Positions 46,488-57,087 of a stretch of DNA of 64,000 bases are shown piece by piece (position 1 is the first letter of the stretch; every line of letters begins with the position of its first letter). The notes beneath the pieces were generated by a model. It did not search any database. It was not told where the DNA came from and saw only the letters and a program-made list of their open reading frames with translations. Source of the DNA: CAIWHR01 sp963734575 (GTDB lineage: Bacteria; Pseudomonadota; Gammaproteobacteria; Burkholderiales; Casimicrobiaceae); assembly GCA_963734575.1 (NCBI GenBank), contig CAVTHT010000007.1:1-64000 (forward strand), given 5' to 3'. The position numbers and the translations under genes were made by a program.

Positions 46488-48281
46488 ATGTCCTGCCTTC
46501 GTCTTGTCCTGCGCCTGCTGGCTGCGCCGGGTCCGCTTGCCATGGCCGCGGCGCTGGCCGCGGTGCCCGCGTTGGCGCAGCAGCCCGCCGGCGAGTGGCC
46601 ACTCGCCGCCAAGGACTACGCCAACACGCGCTTCAGCGAGCTCGGCGAGATCACCGCCGCGAACGTGAAGAACCTGCGGCTCGCATTCACGTTCTCCACC
46701 GGCACGCTGCGCGGGCACGAGGCAGCTCCGCTCGTGGTCGGCAACACGATGTACGTCGTCACGCCGTACCCGAACCACCTGTACGCGCTCGACCTGACGC
46801 AAGCCCGGCGCGCCCGCCAAGTGGCAGTTCAGTCCGAAGCCCTCTGCGGCGTCGCAGGGGGTGGCGTGCTGCGACACCGTCAATCGCGGCGTGGCTTATG
46901 CGGACGGGCGCGTCTTCATGAACACGCTGGACGGACAGACCATCGCCGTCGATGCGGCGAGCGGCAAGGAGCTCTGGCGCACGAAGATCGGCGACATCAA
47001 CCTCGGCGAGACGATCACCATGGCGCCGCTCGTGGCCAAGGGCAAGGTGTTCGTCGGCAACAGCGGCGGCGAGTACGGCGTGCGCGGCAAGCTCGTCGCC
47101 CTCGACGCGCGCAGCGGCAGGGAAGTGTGGCGCGCGTACAGCACCGGCCCGGACCGCGATGTCCTGATCGGCCCGAATTTCAAGCCGTTCTACGCGCAGG
47201 ACCAGGGCAAGGACCTCGGCGTTTCCACGTGGCCGCCCGAAGCCTGGAAGATCGGCGGGGGCACGGTGTGGGGCTTCCTCTCCTACGACCCCGACCTCGA
47301 TCTCCTCTATTACGGCACGGCCAATCCCGGGCCGTGGAATCCCGCAGCAGCGTCCCGGCGACAACAAGTTCACGTCGGGCATCTTCGCGCGCAATCCCGA
47401 CACCGGCGAGGCGCGCTGGTATTACCAGCTGAGCCCCGCACGACATGCACGACTACGACGGCGTCAACGAGAACATGCTCGTCGACCTGTCGTTCGACGG
47501 CCAGACGCGCAAGGTGCTGATGCATCCCGACCGCAACGGCTACGTGTACGTGATCGACCGCGACGACCGGCGAGGTGCTGTCGGCGAATCCGTACGGCTA
47601 CGTGAACACGTCGACGGGCGTCGACCTGCGCACCGGGCGGCTCAACTACGCGCCGGACAAGACACCGGAAGTCGGCAAGGTGTCGCTCGATGCGTGTCCC
47701 GGCATCGCCGGGCGTCAAGGACTGGCAACCCTCGGCGTGGTCGCCGCGCACGCGCCTGCTCTACATCCCGCACCAGAACCTGTGCCAGGACGCGCAGGCC
47801 GCGAAGACGAGCTACATCGCCGGGCACGCCTTACGTCGGCATGGAAGTGCGCATGAAGCCCGGGCCCGGGGGGCCATCGGGGCGAGTTCACGGCGTGGGA
47901 TCCCGTCGCCGGCAAGATCGGTGTGGAACATCAAGGAGGACCTCCCGGTGTGGAGCGGCGCGCTCGTCACCGCGGGCGACGTCGCGTTCTACGGGACGAT
48001 GGATGGCTGGTTCAAGGCGGTCGACGCGCGCAGCGGCGCGGTGCTGTGGCAGTTCAAGACCGGCTCCGGAATCATCGGCCAGCCGATGACGCTATCGCGG
48101 TCCGGACGGCAAGCAGTACGTCGCGGTGCTGTCGGGCGTCGGCGGCTGGGCCGGCGCAATCGTCGCCGGGCGACTCGACGCTCGCGATGCGACCGCAGCG
48201 GCCGGCTTCGTGAACGCCACGGCGGACCTGCCGCAGAAGACCACCCTGGGAGGCATGCTGTATGTCTTCGCGCTTCCCTGA
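46488..48281 (+). CDS. XoxF-like, lanthanide-type PQQ alcohol dehydrogenase (many frame breaks)
   Basis: Periplasmic quinoprotein of the methanol/ethanol dehydrogenase family, about 590 aa joined. Signal peptide to PALAQQ. Vicinal cysteine pair in GVACCDTVNRG; PQQ-domain segments KIGGGTVWGFLSYDPDLDL, RPGDNKFTSGIFARNPDTG and WQFKTGSGIIGQPMTL. The motif HDYDGVNEN (47448-47474) carries Asp-Tyr-Asp, the DYD signature of rare-earth-dependent enzymes; calcium-type MxaF has Ala at the second Asp. Breaks occur near 46800, 47345, 47438, 47570, 47708, 47825, 47872, 47920 and 48100. Next genes are XoxJ-like and a cytochrome c, as in xox clusters. Substrate (methanol, ethanol or other) not determinable. 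Confidence 0.85.
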
Positions 48282-49120
48282 CGCGCTCCTGCTCGCGCTC
48301 GCGGTCATCGCCAGCCCGCTGGCGGGCGGCGCCGAATCCGCGCCCGCGCACGACGTCCGCGCCGACGCTGCGGATCTGTGCGCATCCGGACAACCTGCCG
48401 TTCTCGGCGCAGGACGAGAGCGGCTTCGACAATCGCATCGCCCGCGTTCTCGCGAACGAGCTCCGCATGCGGCTCGAGTACACCTGGCTGCAGCCGCAGC
48501 ATGGCCTCGTGCGCAAGACGATCGGCGCGGGCCTGTGCGATGCCATCCTCGGGCTGCCGGAAGGCTACGAAGGCGTCGCGCGCACTGCGCCGTACTACCG
48601 GTCGCGCTACGTGTTCATCACGCCGCGCGACGCGCGCATTGCGCCCTCGTTCGACGACGCGGCATTCCTCGAGCAGCGCATCGGCGTGCAGCTCATCGGC
48701 GACGACATGGCCGCAACGCCACCGGGTCACGCCCTCGCCCGGGCCCGCGCACCGTACGTCGTCGGCTTTCCCGTGTACGGCGAGAAACCCGCGGTCGCGC
48801 GGATGGTCGACGCGATCGCCACGCACCGTCTGGACGCCGGCGTGGCATGGGGACCTGCCGCAGGCTACTTCGCTGCGCACGCCGCCGTCCCGCTCGCGAT
48901 CACGCCCGCGCTGGTGCCGGCGACTTGCATCTGCCATTCGATTTCGGCGTGGTCGTCGCGGTGAAGAAGGACAACGAAGCCCTGCGGCGCGCGTTGGACG
49001 AGGCGCTCGCGCGCCGGCGCGCCGACATCGACGCGATCCTGCAGTCGTATCGACGTGCCGCGCACCGACGCCGACGTCAAGGTCTCGCTCTCGCCATGCG
49101 AAGCATCACGGCACTGCTGA
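48262..49120 (+). CDS. XoxJ/MoxJ-like periplasmic binding protein (frame broken)
   Basis: Quinoprotein dehydrogenase-associated member of the type-3 solute-binding fold, about 285 aa. Signal peptide MSSRFPDALLLALAVIASPLAGG. Conserved segments: LRICAHPDNLPFSAQDESGFDNRIA, GLCDAILGLPEGYEGVARTAPYYRSRYVF and FDFGVVVAVKKDNEALRRALDEAL. Breaks are near 48375, 48925 and 49050. It overlaps the dehydrogenase 3' end by 20 bp and the cytochrome start by 25 bp. XoxJ is thought to help activate or stabilise XoxF. Confidence 0.82.
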
Positions 49121-49647
49121 TCGGCATCGCCACGCTCGCCTGCATCGCCGGGTGCCAGCGCGAGGAGCGGCAATTCCAGTCGCCGCCCAGCGGCGCGGCC
49201 GCCGTCAATGCCATCCAGATGCCGCCATTGCACGCGGGCAACGCACCGCCGCTCGCGCCGGTCGCCAATGCGTATCAGGAGAACGCCTACGCGATGGCGC
49301 AGGGCCAGCGGCTCTTCTCCGCCTACAACTGCAATGGCTGTCACGCGAACGGCGGCGGCGGCTCCGGACCGGCGCTCATGGACGACGTGTGGATCTACGG
49401 CAGCGCGCCGCAGAACATCTTCGCGACCATCGTCGAAGGTCGGCCGAACGGGATGCCGTCGTTCCGCGGGCGCATCCCGGACGACCAGGTCTGGCAGATC
49501 ACCGCGTACGTCCGGTCGCTGAGCGGCCTCGCGCCCTTCGACGCCGCGCCCTCGCGCCGCGATGCGATCGAAGCGAAGCTGCCGGAAGGGCGGACACCCC
49601 GGCAACCTCCCACCGGCGGCGCGCAGCCGTCGCCTTCCGCCAAGTGA
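49096..49647 (+). CDS. Class I c-type cytochrome, probable lipoprotein
   Basis: 183 aa, intact frame. The leader MRSITALLIGIATLACIAGCQ ends in a lipobox-like IAGC. One haem motif CNGCH at about residues 76-80, with a distal Met in NGMPSFRG. Probable electron acceptor of the quinoprotein (XoxG role) and donor to the oxidase encoded next. Its stop overlaps the coxB GTG as GTGA. Confidence 0.87.
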   Translation: MRSITALLIGIATLACIAGCQREERQFQSPPSGAAAVNAIQMPPLHAGNAPPLAPVANAYQENAYAMAQGQRLFSAYNCNGCHANGGGGSGPALMDDVWIYGSAPQNIFATIVEGRPNGMPSFRGRIPDDQVWQITAYVRSLSGLAPFDAAPSRRDAIEAKLPEGRTPRQPPTGGAQPSPSAK

Positions 49648-50694
49648 AGCGCCCGTCCGCGCGTGGCGCCGTCGGCCCGGCGTGCATCCTGGTCATCGCC
49701 GCGGTCGCGAGCGCCGCATGCGCCGCGGCGCCGCGCCATCAGGACGCGTTGAATCCCGCCGGCATCCAGGCTGCGCACATCTTCGACCTTGTGGGTGCTC
49801 ATGCTGAGCGTCTGCACCGCCGTGTTCCTCGCCGTCATGGTGGGCCTCGCCTTCGCGTTGCGGCGAAGCGGGCGTGCCGACGCGAGCGTGCCGGCCGACA
49901 TGCGCTCGGTGACCGATCCGGAGCCACGGCTGCAACGCAACGTCGTCATCAGCGTGGCGATCAGCGTGGCGCTGCTTCTGGCATTGCTCGTCGCCAGCGT
50001 GTTCACCGATCGCGCGCTCGCCCGCATGCCGCTCGCCGACCCCGTGCGCCTCGAGATCACCGCGCACCAGTGGTGGTGGGAAGTCCGTTACCTGGACGAC
50101 GAGCCGTCGCGCATCTTCACGACCGCGAACGAGCTGCAGATTCCCGTGGGCCGGCCGATCGTCGCGCAGCTTCACGCCGACGACGTGATCCACAGCCTCT
50201 GGATTCCCAACCTGCACGGAAAGAAGGACCTCATCCCCGGCGCGACGTCCCTCATCCAGTTTCGCGCGGACGCGCCCGGCACGTATCGCGGGCAATGCGC
50301 CGAATTCTGCGGCTTCCAGCATGCCTGGATGGCCTTTCACGTCATCGCGAGACCGAACGCCGAATACGAGCAGTGGGCCGAGCAGCAGCGCCGGTCGGCG
50401 CCGCCTCCCGCCGACGCGATGGCGCAGCGCGGACTCGACGTTTTCCTGGCGGGCCCGTGCGCGATGTGCCACGCGATCCAGGGCACGACCGCGGGTGGGC
50501 AGACCGCGCCGGATCTGACACACATCGCGAGCCGTCCGTCCCTCGCTGCCGGGCGCCTTCCCAACAATCCCGACAATCTCGCGGCGTGGATCGCCAATCC
50601 GCAGCAGTTCAAGCCGGGCTCGAACATGCCCGCCACGGGACTGTCCGGCGAGGACCTGCGCGCCGTGGTCACGTATCTGGAGACGTTGAAATGA
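49644..50694 (+). CDS. coxB: Cytochrome c oxidase subunit II with fused cytochrome c (one frame break)
   Basis: About 349 aa. N-terminal leader (GPACILVIAAVASAACAAAP), two membrane helices, then the CuA domain with EITAHQWWWEVRYLDD and C-x-E-x-C-x3-H-x2-M as CAEFCGFQHAWM. A C-terminal haem c domain has CAMCH and a Met in GSNMPATGL. One extra T near 49790 separates the frames (HIFDL / WVLMLSVC). GTG 49644 overlaps the cytochrome stop and the TGA overlaps coxA. A caa3-type oxidase is indicated. Confidence 0.9.
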
Positions 50695-50793
50695 GCGCCG
50701 CCGGGCCGTCCCAAGGCGCGAATGCGCCCCCTCGGGGGGCAGCGCAGCGGCTGTATGCGCAAGCGTGGGGGCACCTCGATGAGCGCCGCCGGG
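50691..50793. repeat. REP-like insertion flanked by a 15-bp duplication
   Basis: ATGAGCGCCGCCGGG occurs at 50691-50705 and again at 50779-50793. Between them lies a palindromic stretch (GCGCCCCCTCGGGGGGC and CGCAAGCGTGGGGGC) of the type scattered in betaproteobacterial genomes. It sits exactly at the coxB/coxA junction. Confidence 0.65.
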
Positions 50794-52729
50794 AGCGCCG
50801 CCCCGACGCCGCACGCATCCTGCCCCGCGCACGCTCCTTCCATGCGCGCGACCTGCTCGAGCTGGAGCGCACATGGCGTGACCGTCCGGGCGTGATCGGC
50901 TGGCTCGCGTCGGTCGATCACAAGAGCATCGGCAAGCGCTTCATCGTCACGTCGTTCGTGTTCTTCCTGCTGGGCGGGCTGATGGCCGCGGTCATCCGCA
51001 TGCAGCTCGCGCGACCGGAGAACACGCTGGTCGGTCCCGATCTCTACAACCAGCTCTTCACCACCCACGGCTCGGTGATGATGTTCCTGTTCGCCGTGCC
51101 GGTGATGCAGGCCGTCGCGGTGTATTTCGTGCCGCTGATGATCGGCGCGCGCTCGACGGCCTTCCCGCGCCTCACCGCCTTCAGCTACTGGATCTTCCTG
51201 TTCGGCGGTCTGTTCCTGTTCACCGGCTTCGCGCTCAACATCGGCCCCGACGCAGGCTGGTTCATGTACACGCCGCTGTCGGGTCCGCAGTACACCCCCG
51301 GCAAGCGCTCCGACTGGTGGGCGCAGCTCATCACGTTCACCGAGGTGTCCGGGCTGGTCGCAGCGGTCGTCACCATCACCACGGTGCTCAAGATGCGCGC
51401 GCCGGGCATGAGCCTCACGCGCATCCCGCTGTTCGTCTGGGCGAGCTTCGTCACGGCATTCATGATCCTGTTCGCGATGCCTGCCGTCATGCTGGGCAGC
51501 ACGATGCTCATCATGGACCGCCTGATCGGCACGCATTTCTTCAACCCTGCCGAAGGCGGCGACCCGCTGCTGTGGCAGCACCTCTTCTGGTTCTTCGGGC
51601 ACCCCGAGGTGTACATCATCTTCATTCCCGCCCTGGGGATGCTGTCGTCGATCATCGGCACGTTCGCGCGCCGCCCGATCTACGGCTACCCGGCGATGGT
51701 GCTGTCGCTCATCGTCACCGCCTTCCTCGGGCTTCGCGCTGTGGGTGCATCACATGTTCGCCACCAACGTGGCCGAGCTCGGCAAGAGCTTCTTCACGGC
51801 GGCGAGCATGGTCATCGCGATCCCCACGGCCGTGCAGATCTTCTGCTGGATTGCGACGCTGTGGACGGGCAGGCTCAACTTCCGCACACCGCTCCTCTTC
51901 GCGCTCGGCTTCTTCTTCATCCTGGTGATCGGCGGGCTGACGGGCATCATGCTTTCCTCGGTCGCTCTCGACACCCAGATCCACGACACCTTCTTCGTCG
52001 TCGCGCATCTGCACTACGTGCTCATCGGCGGTGCCGTCTTCCCGCTTTTCGGCGCGTTCTACTACTGGTTCCCGAAGATGACGGGACGGCTATTGAGCGA
52101 GCGCCTGGGGAAGTGGAACTTCTGGCTGTTCTTCATCGGCTTCAACGTGGCGTTCTTCCCGATGCACATCCTCGGGCTGCACGGGATGCCGCGGCGGGTC
52201 TACACGTATCCCGCGGAGATGGGCTGGGGCACGCTGAACATGATCTCGACCATCGGCGCGTTCACGATCGCCCTGAGCGTGCTGCTCTTCATCGTCAACG
52301 TGCTCGTGTCGCGCCGCCGTGGCGAGCCCGCCGGCGACAATCCGTGGGGCGCAGGCACGCTGGAATGGGCGACGACCTTCGCCGCCGCCCGCGTCGAATT
52401 TCATCGAGCCGCCGGTGGTGCACGGCCGCGATCCGCTGTGGGAGCCGGAGCGCAGCCCGACGCACGTCACCGGCCTCGCGCCACATGCACGTGAAATCCT
52501 GGTGACGACCGTCGTCGACGCGCGGCCCGACCATCGCCTCATCCTGCCGACGCCGACGATCTGGCCGTTCCTCAGTGCCGTCGCGGTGACGATCCTGTTC
52601 GTGGGCTCGATCTTCACGCCGTGGGCCATGGTGTGGGGTGCAATTCCCGTCGCGATCGCCCTCACGGCATGGTTCTGGCCCTCGAAGGCGGAAACGCGGA
52701 CGGCGCTCAGTCTGGAGAAGGCGCCGTGA
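50691..52729 (+). CDS. coxA: Cytochrome c oxidase subunit I (two frame breaks)
   Basis: Haem-copper oxidase core, about 675 aa. From RPGVIGWLASVDHKSIGKRF onward the family is clear: low-spin haem His in NQLFTTHGSVMMF, CuB His with cross-linked Tyr in LFWFFGHPEVYIIFIPALG, the HH pair in WVHHMFAT, and haem ligands in VVAHLHYVLIGGAVFP. Breaks are near 51735 and 52385. The C-terminal extension has two more helices (FLSAVAVTILFVGSIF). The first 60 residues may be an artefact of a REP-like insertion at the start. Stop overlaps coxC as GTGA. Confidence 0.93.
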
Positions 52730-53376
52730 GCACGCACGCCACCACGACGGTCGCTCGCGATCGAAATGCGTTCGGCAGCGGCGCGACGAGCATCGACGTG
52801 CGCGACCTGCCGAGCTACGCCTTCGGCCATCGCAGCCTGATGTGGTGGGGCACGTGGGGGATCATCCTGATCGAGGCCACGGTGTTCGCTCTCGCCGTGA
52901 TGGTGTACTTCTACATCCGTGCGCACGTCAGCAACTGGCCGCCGGGCGTGGAGCCGCCGGACCTGCTCTGGGGCACGCTCAACCTCGCCGTGGTGCTCGC
53001 GAGCGCGGTGCCCAATCAATGGGCGAAGCGCGCCGCCGAAGATCGCGACCTCGCTGCCGCGCGCAAATGGACCTGGGTGCTGCTGTTCTTCGCGCTCGCC
53101 ACGATCGTCCTGCGCGCGATCGAGTTCGGGCACCTGCACTGCCGCTGGGACACCAACGCCTACGGCTCGATCGTGTGGACCCTGCTCGGGTTGCACACGG
53201 TGCATCTCGTCACCGACTTCGGCGACACGGTCGTGCTCGCCGTGCTGCTGGTCACCGGTCCGCTCGAAGGCAAGCGCTACGGCGACGTCGCCGAAAACGC
53301 GCTCTACTGGAACTTCGTCGTGCTCGCATGGATACCGATCTACCTCGTGATCTACATCGCGCCGCGCCTGATATGA
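52726..53376 (+). CDS. coxC: Cytochrome c oxidase subunit III
   Basis: 216 aa, five helices. FGHRSLMWWGTWGIILIEATVFALAVMVYFYIR, then DLLWGTLNLAVVLASAVPN and the conserved FGHLHCRWDTNAYGSIVWTLLGLHTVHL. GTG 52726 overlaps the coxA stop; its TGA overlaps the next ATG. It stabilises subunit I. Confidence 0.92.
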   Translation: MSTHATTTVARDRNAFGSGATSIDVRDLPSYAFGHRSLMWWGTWGIILIEATVFALAVMVYFYIRAHVSNWPPGVEPPDLLWGTLNLAVVLASAVPNQWAKRAAEDRDLAAARKWTWVLLFFALATIVLRAIEFGHLHCRWDTNAYGSIVWTLLGLHTVHLVTDFGDTVVLAVLLVTGPLEGKRYGDVAENALYWNFVVLAWIPIYLVIYIAPRLI

Positions 53377-53729
53377 ACGAAGGCGCGCATCGCCAACTCG
53401 CCGCGTGGCCGGGGCTCTTCGTGGCGCCGATCGCGTTCTTCGTGAATCTCTTCATCACGTATCCGCTCGTGCCGTGGGTCTGCGGCAACCAGCATCACGG
53501 CGTGCTGCACGCGGTCGATGCCATCTTCCTCGCGGTCGCGCTGTTCGGTGTCTGGCATGCGGCCCGCGTGTGGCGCGCGCGCCAGGCGCCGATCCGCAGC
53601 GACGCCGGCGACCATGCCTCACAACAGCACTTCCTCGGTGTCACGGGGACCCTGGCGAGCGCGATCTTCGCACTCGCACTGGCTGCGCAATGGCTCACCG
53701 CGTTCATCGTTCCGCCCTGCATGGGCTGA
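53373..53729 (+). CDS. Small membrane protein of the oxidase operon
   Basis: 118 aa, not recognised as a named family. Three hydrophobic segments: FVAPIAFFVNLFITYPLVPWV, AVDAIFLAVALFGVWHAARVW and ASAIFALALAAQWLTAFIVPP. The ATG overlaps the coxC stop (ATGA) and the gene overlaps the next one by 40 bp, so it is a genuine operon member. Possibly an oxidase accessory or small subunit; that is context only. Confidence 0.75.
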   Translation: MNEGAHRQLAAWPGLFVAPIAFFVNLFITYPLVPWVCGNQHHGVLHAVDAIFLAVALFGVWHAARVWRARQAPIRSDAGDHASQQHFLGVTGTLASAIFALALAAQWLTAFIVPPCMG

Positions 53730-54619
53730 CCGCCCTCGCGCTCGCAGCTGCTTCGTCCGTGGCTGCGGCGCACGGTGGTGGCACGCCCGGCACGCTGCAC
53801 TGGCACGCGGAGCCGTGGGTGGTCGGTACTGCTCGCGGTTTCGCTGGCGACCTATGGCCTCGGCCTCGCGCGGCTGTGGCACACCGCGCACGCCGGCGCA
53901 GGCGTTTCGCACGCGGAAGCGGCAGCGTTCGCGGGCGGCTGGACGATCGCTCGTGCTGGCGTTGTGCTCGCCGCTCGATGGACTCGGCGCGGAGCTCTTC
54001 ACCGCGCACATGGTCCAGCACGAGCTGCTGATGGTCGCGGCCGCGCCGCTCCTCGTCCTCGGCCGGCCCTTGGCAACCTGGACATGGGCGCTGCCGCTGC
54101 GCGCGCGACCGCAGGCGACGGCGTGGACGCGCCGTCCTGCGTGGCGCGTGCCCTGGCAGGCCGCCACCCATCCCCTCGGCGCCTTCACGATCCACGCCGC
54201 CGCACTCTGGCTGTGGCACGTGCCGCTGCTGTTCCAGGCGGCGCTCGCCAATGAAGCAGTGCACGCGCTGCAGCACGCGAGCTTCCTGTTCTCGGCGCTG
54301 CTCTTCTGGTGGGCGATGTTCCGGCCGGGGAACGCACGCATGCAGGATGGCGTCGCCGTGCTGTACCTCTTCGCGACCATGCTGCATACGGGCGCGCTCG
54401 GTGCGCTGCTCGCGTTCTCCACGGCGCCCTGGTACGTCGCGCGATGCGGCACGCACGTCGGCGTGGGGGCTTTCGCCCATCGAGGATCAGCAGCTCGGCG
54501 GGCTCATCATGTGGATCCCGGCCGGCACCGTGTACGTCATCGCCGGAGTGTGGGTGATGGCGCGCTGGCTCGCGGCATCGGCTGCACGCGCGGCCTCGCC
54601 GCTGCACCAGGTTCGCTGA
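53690..54619 (+). CDS. ctaG: CtaG-family (caa3) oxidase assembly protein (frame broken)
   Basis: Multi-helix membrane protein of the Caa3_CtaG family, distinct from the Cox11-type CtaG, about 305 aa. Signal-like N-terminus MAHRVHRSALHGLTALALAAA, then histidine-rich segments: LFTAHMVQHELLMVAAAPLLVLG, LWLWHVPLLFQAAL, VHALQHASFLFSALLFWWAMF and LFATMLHTGALGALLAFS, with DQQLGGLIMWIPAG near the end. Breaks are near 53820, 53945 and 54470. It ends the oxidase operon and probably helps copper insertion. Confidence 0.85.
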
Positions 54620-54625
54620 AGGCGA

Positions 54626-55763
54626 TCAGCGCAGGCGGCCCGTCCAGCGCGCCGCGATGGCCGCGAGACCGCCGAGCAGCACCGCGAGACCGAGTCCCGC
54701 CTGCGGATAGCGGTTGAGCAGCGTCGTGGCCTTGCGCGCTGCAGGCGCCATGGGACGGATGGACCGCGCGCGGCGGCCGCCGTCACGCGCCGGGACGGAG
54801 CGCGACGCGGCGGGCGCAGGACGCGCCAAGTCCCTGCCGGCGTCCTTGCGTCGCCGCGCCCTCGGCAGGCAGCGGGCCGCGCCTCGCCCTTGTGGGAGCC
54901 GTACTCGTAGCTGTACACCCAGGTGAACTCCGCACCGAGCAGGAAGATCTGCGCGGAGTAGTAGACCCAGATCAGCACCACGGCGAGCGATCCCGCGGCG
55001 CCGAACCCGGACACCACGCTGCTCTTGCCGATGTAGAGGCCGATCAGGAACTTGCCGATCGTGAAGAGCAGCGCGGTCACGGCGGCGCCGATCCAGACGT
55101 CGTGCCAGCTGATGCGTCACGCGCGGCAGGAACTTGTAGATCAGCGCGAAGAGCGCCGTCACGACCACGAAGCTGAAGGCGAAGTTGACGAACTGCAGCA
55201 GCACCTCGAAGCCGCCGAACCAGGAACCCCACAGCGAGCCGACGGCAGAGATCGCCGCGCTCACCACCAGCGACACCAGCAGCAGGAAGCCGATGCCGAG
55301 GATCATGCCGAACGACAGCACGCGCGTGCGGATGAGGTTCCAGATCCCTTCCTTCTTTTCGGCGGCGGGCGAGCGCCAGATGCGGTCGAGCGCCGACTGC
55401 AGCTCGCCGAACACCGTGGTCGCGCCGAACAGCAGCGTGACGACCCCGACGACCGTCGCGATCACGCCCTTGCCGGGGTCGCTGGCGCTTTTCACCATGC
55501 CCTGGATCGCGGCCGCGCCTTCGTCGCCCATCATGCCCCGCAGCTGGTCGAAGATCTGCCCGGTGGCCGCTTCCCGACCGTAAGAAGAAGCCCACCACCG
55601 CGATGACGATGAGCAGCAGCGGCGCGATCGAGAACACCGTGTAGTACGAGATCGCGGCGCCCATGCTGGGCGCGTAATCGTCGACCCACGACGAGACGGA
55701 CTCGCGGATCAGCTTCCAGAGTTCCCTGGGGTTCGTGATCACGTGCTTCGCTTCTTCGCGCAT
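54626..55763 (-). CDS. YihY/UPF0761 family membrane protein (frame broken)
   Basis: Inner-membrane protein formerly called RNase BN or BrkB, about 375 aa. DYAPSMGAAISYYTVFSIAPLLLIVIAVVGFF, then VVTLLFGATTVFGELQSALDRIW, the conserved family start of each half. Later LLFTIGKFLIGLYIG and GFGAAGSLAVVLIWVYYSAQIFLLGAEFTWVYS. Breaks are near 55582, 55115 and perhaps 54870. The end at 54626 follows a last helix (AGLGLAVLLGGLAAIAARW). ATG 55763 has GGAG upstream; an ATG at 55814 is possible. Function unproven. Confidence 0.83.
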
Positions 55764-55956
55764 ACGCCGCTCCGCTTCCGATGCGAATGGATCTACGCTA
55801 CCCGCAAGTGGCATGCCATGGGCGCTGCGCAGGCGTGGGCTCGGCCGCAACGGATGCGGGCGGTATTTCGCACACCGTCCGTGCGAATATTTTCTCCACT
55901 CGTGCATGAAGACCATCGCGGCCCGGAGCGCGACCGGCGGATTCGCCGCACCAACG

Positions 55957-55980
55957 AAAAGCCCCGCCGGAGCGGGGCTC
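55957..55980 (-). terminator. Rho-independent terminator after the PEP-CTERM gene
   Basis: Minus strand: AGCCCCGC-TCCG-GCGGGGCT, a perfect 8-bp stem with a 4-base loop, followed by TTT. It lies about 22 bp after the stop at 56002. Confidence 0.8.
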
Positions 55981-56001
55981 TATCGGTGCAGGCGCGAACG
56001 A

Positions 56002-56809
56002 TCAGCTGCGCTTGCGCCGGCCGGCGGCTGCGGCCGCCAGGACGCCGAGACCCAGCAGCGCGAGGCCGCCCGGCTCCGGGACCGTGCGGGCGGTGACCTC
56101 GAAGTTGTAGGTCGTGGAGCCCGCGCCGGTGGCGAGCGTGACGTTGTCCGCGAAGGCGTGGTAGAGCGGGCCGGCGCTGCTGCCGACGCCTACGCTGATC
56201 GCCGAGACGTAGGCGTTGCTGCTGTACCACTGGCTGCCGTTGTGGTCGGCGCCGCTCGCCCAGTTGGCGAATCGAAAGGCCGACCTGCGCGCCGTTGTCG
56301 AACGTCACGCCGACGCCGCTCTGGAAGCGCCAGAACGAGTCGCTCGCGCCGGACGTGTAGAACGTGCCTTGGGCGGTATTGCCGTACGTTCCGTTGTACG
56401 CGCCCTCCCAGATGAGCTCGCTGCGCTGCGCTCCATCCCAGACATGCAGGCGAAGCGCCGGGGTGTAGTCCGGATCCGCGCCGGCAGGACGGGTGCTGTC
56501 GGTGGCGATCATCCAGTCGAACACCAAGCTGAGCACATCGTCCAGCAGTCCGAGGTTGCTGGTCGGATCGTAGAAGTTGCCGAGGCCGACGAATCGCGTG
56601 CGATCGCCGAACATCTCGACCGAACCGTTGCCGCTGCGCGGCGCCGTGCCGGTGATGGCGCTGGAACCGCCGCCGCCGTTTTCACCGGGTGGGTTGCCCC
56701 ACGTCGGATCGGATGGCGTGACGACCACGGTCGCGGCCGAGGCCATGGCGGAGAGCGAAAGCACTGCCGCGGCGAGCGCCATGCGCGCGCCTGCGCATTT
56801 CTTCTGCAT
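56002..56809 (-). CDS. PEP-CTERM sorting domain protein (one frame break)
   Basis: Exported protein of about 268 aa. Signal peptide MALAAAVLSLSAMASAAT. The mature part is Gly/Ser/Asn-rich with few charges and matches no enzyme. After a break near 56270 it reads FANWASGADHNGSQWYSSNAYV. The C-terminus is VPEPGGLALLGLG, a hydrophobic helix and the basic end GRRKRS: the PEP-CTERM signal handled by exosortase. Own terminator downstream. No exosortase gene is in this window, so it must be elsewhere. Confidence 0.85.
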
Positions 56810-57087
56810 TGGAAAGTCCTCGTGAGCTGGCTGGGTAAACCCGGGACAGGCGCCCCGGTCGTGCGAAGCGCCGGATCACCGGGCGGGTGTGGGGTGTTGC
56901 GGCCGGGACATGAGCATGATCTGCGCCAATTTGTCGCATATGTCGCCAACTCGCTGCGGCGTCAGGCACTTGAATGGTGCGCAAGGCGCCGGCTGTAGGC
57001 CACTGCCCACGGCGTTGTAAAATATGCCGACATCCGAACCATCCCCCCGGCGGGCCGTGGCGAGCCCCTGCCGGCCGTCGCTCGCCG

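Noticed and set aside
48378..52505. 1375-codon open frame running through XoxJ, cytochrome c, coxB and coxA
   Set aside because: It is a mosaic: it only coincides with real coding sequence in parts (coxB leader, coxA first half) and is out of frame elsewhere.
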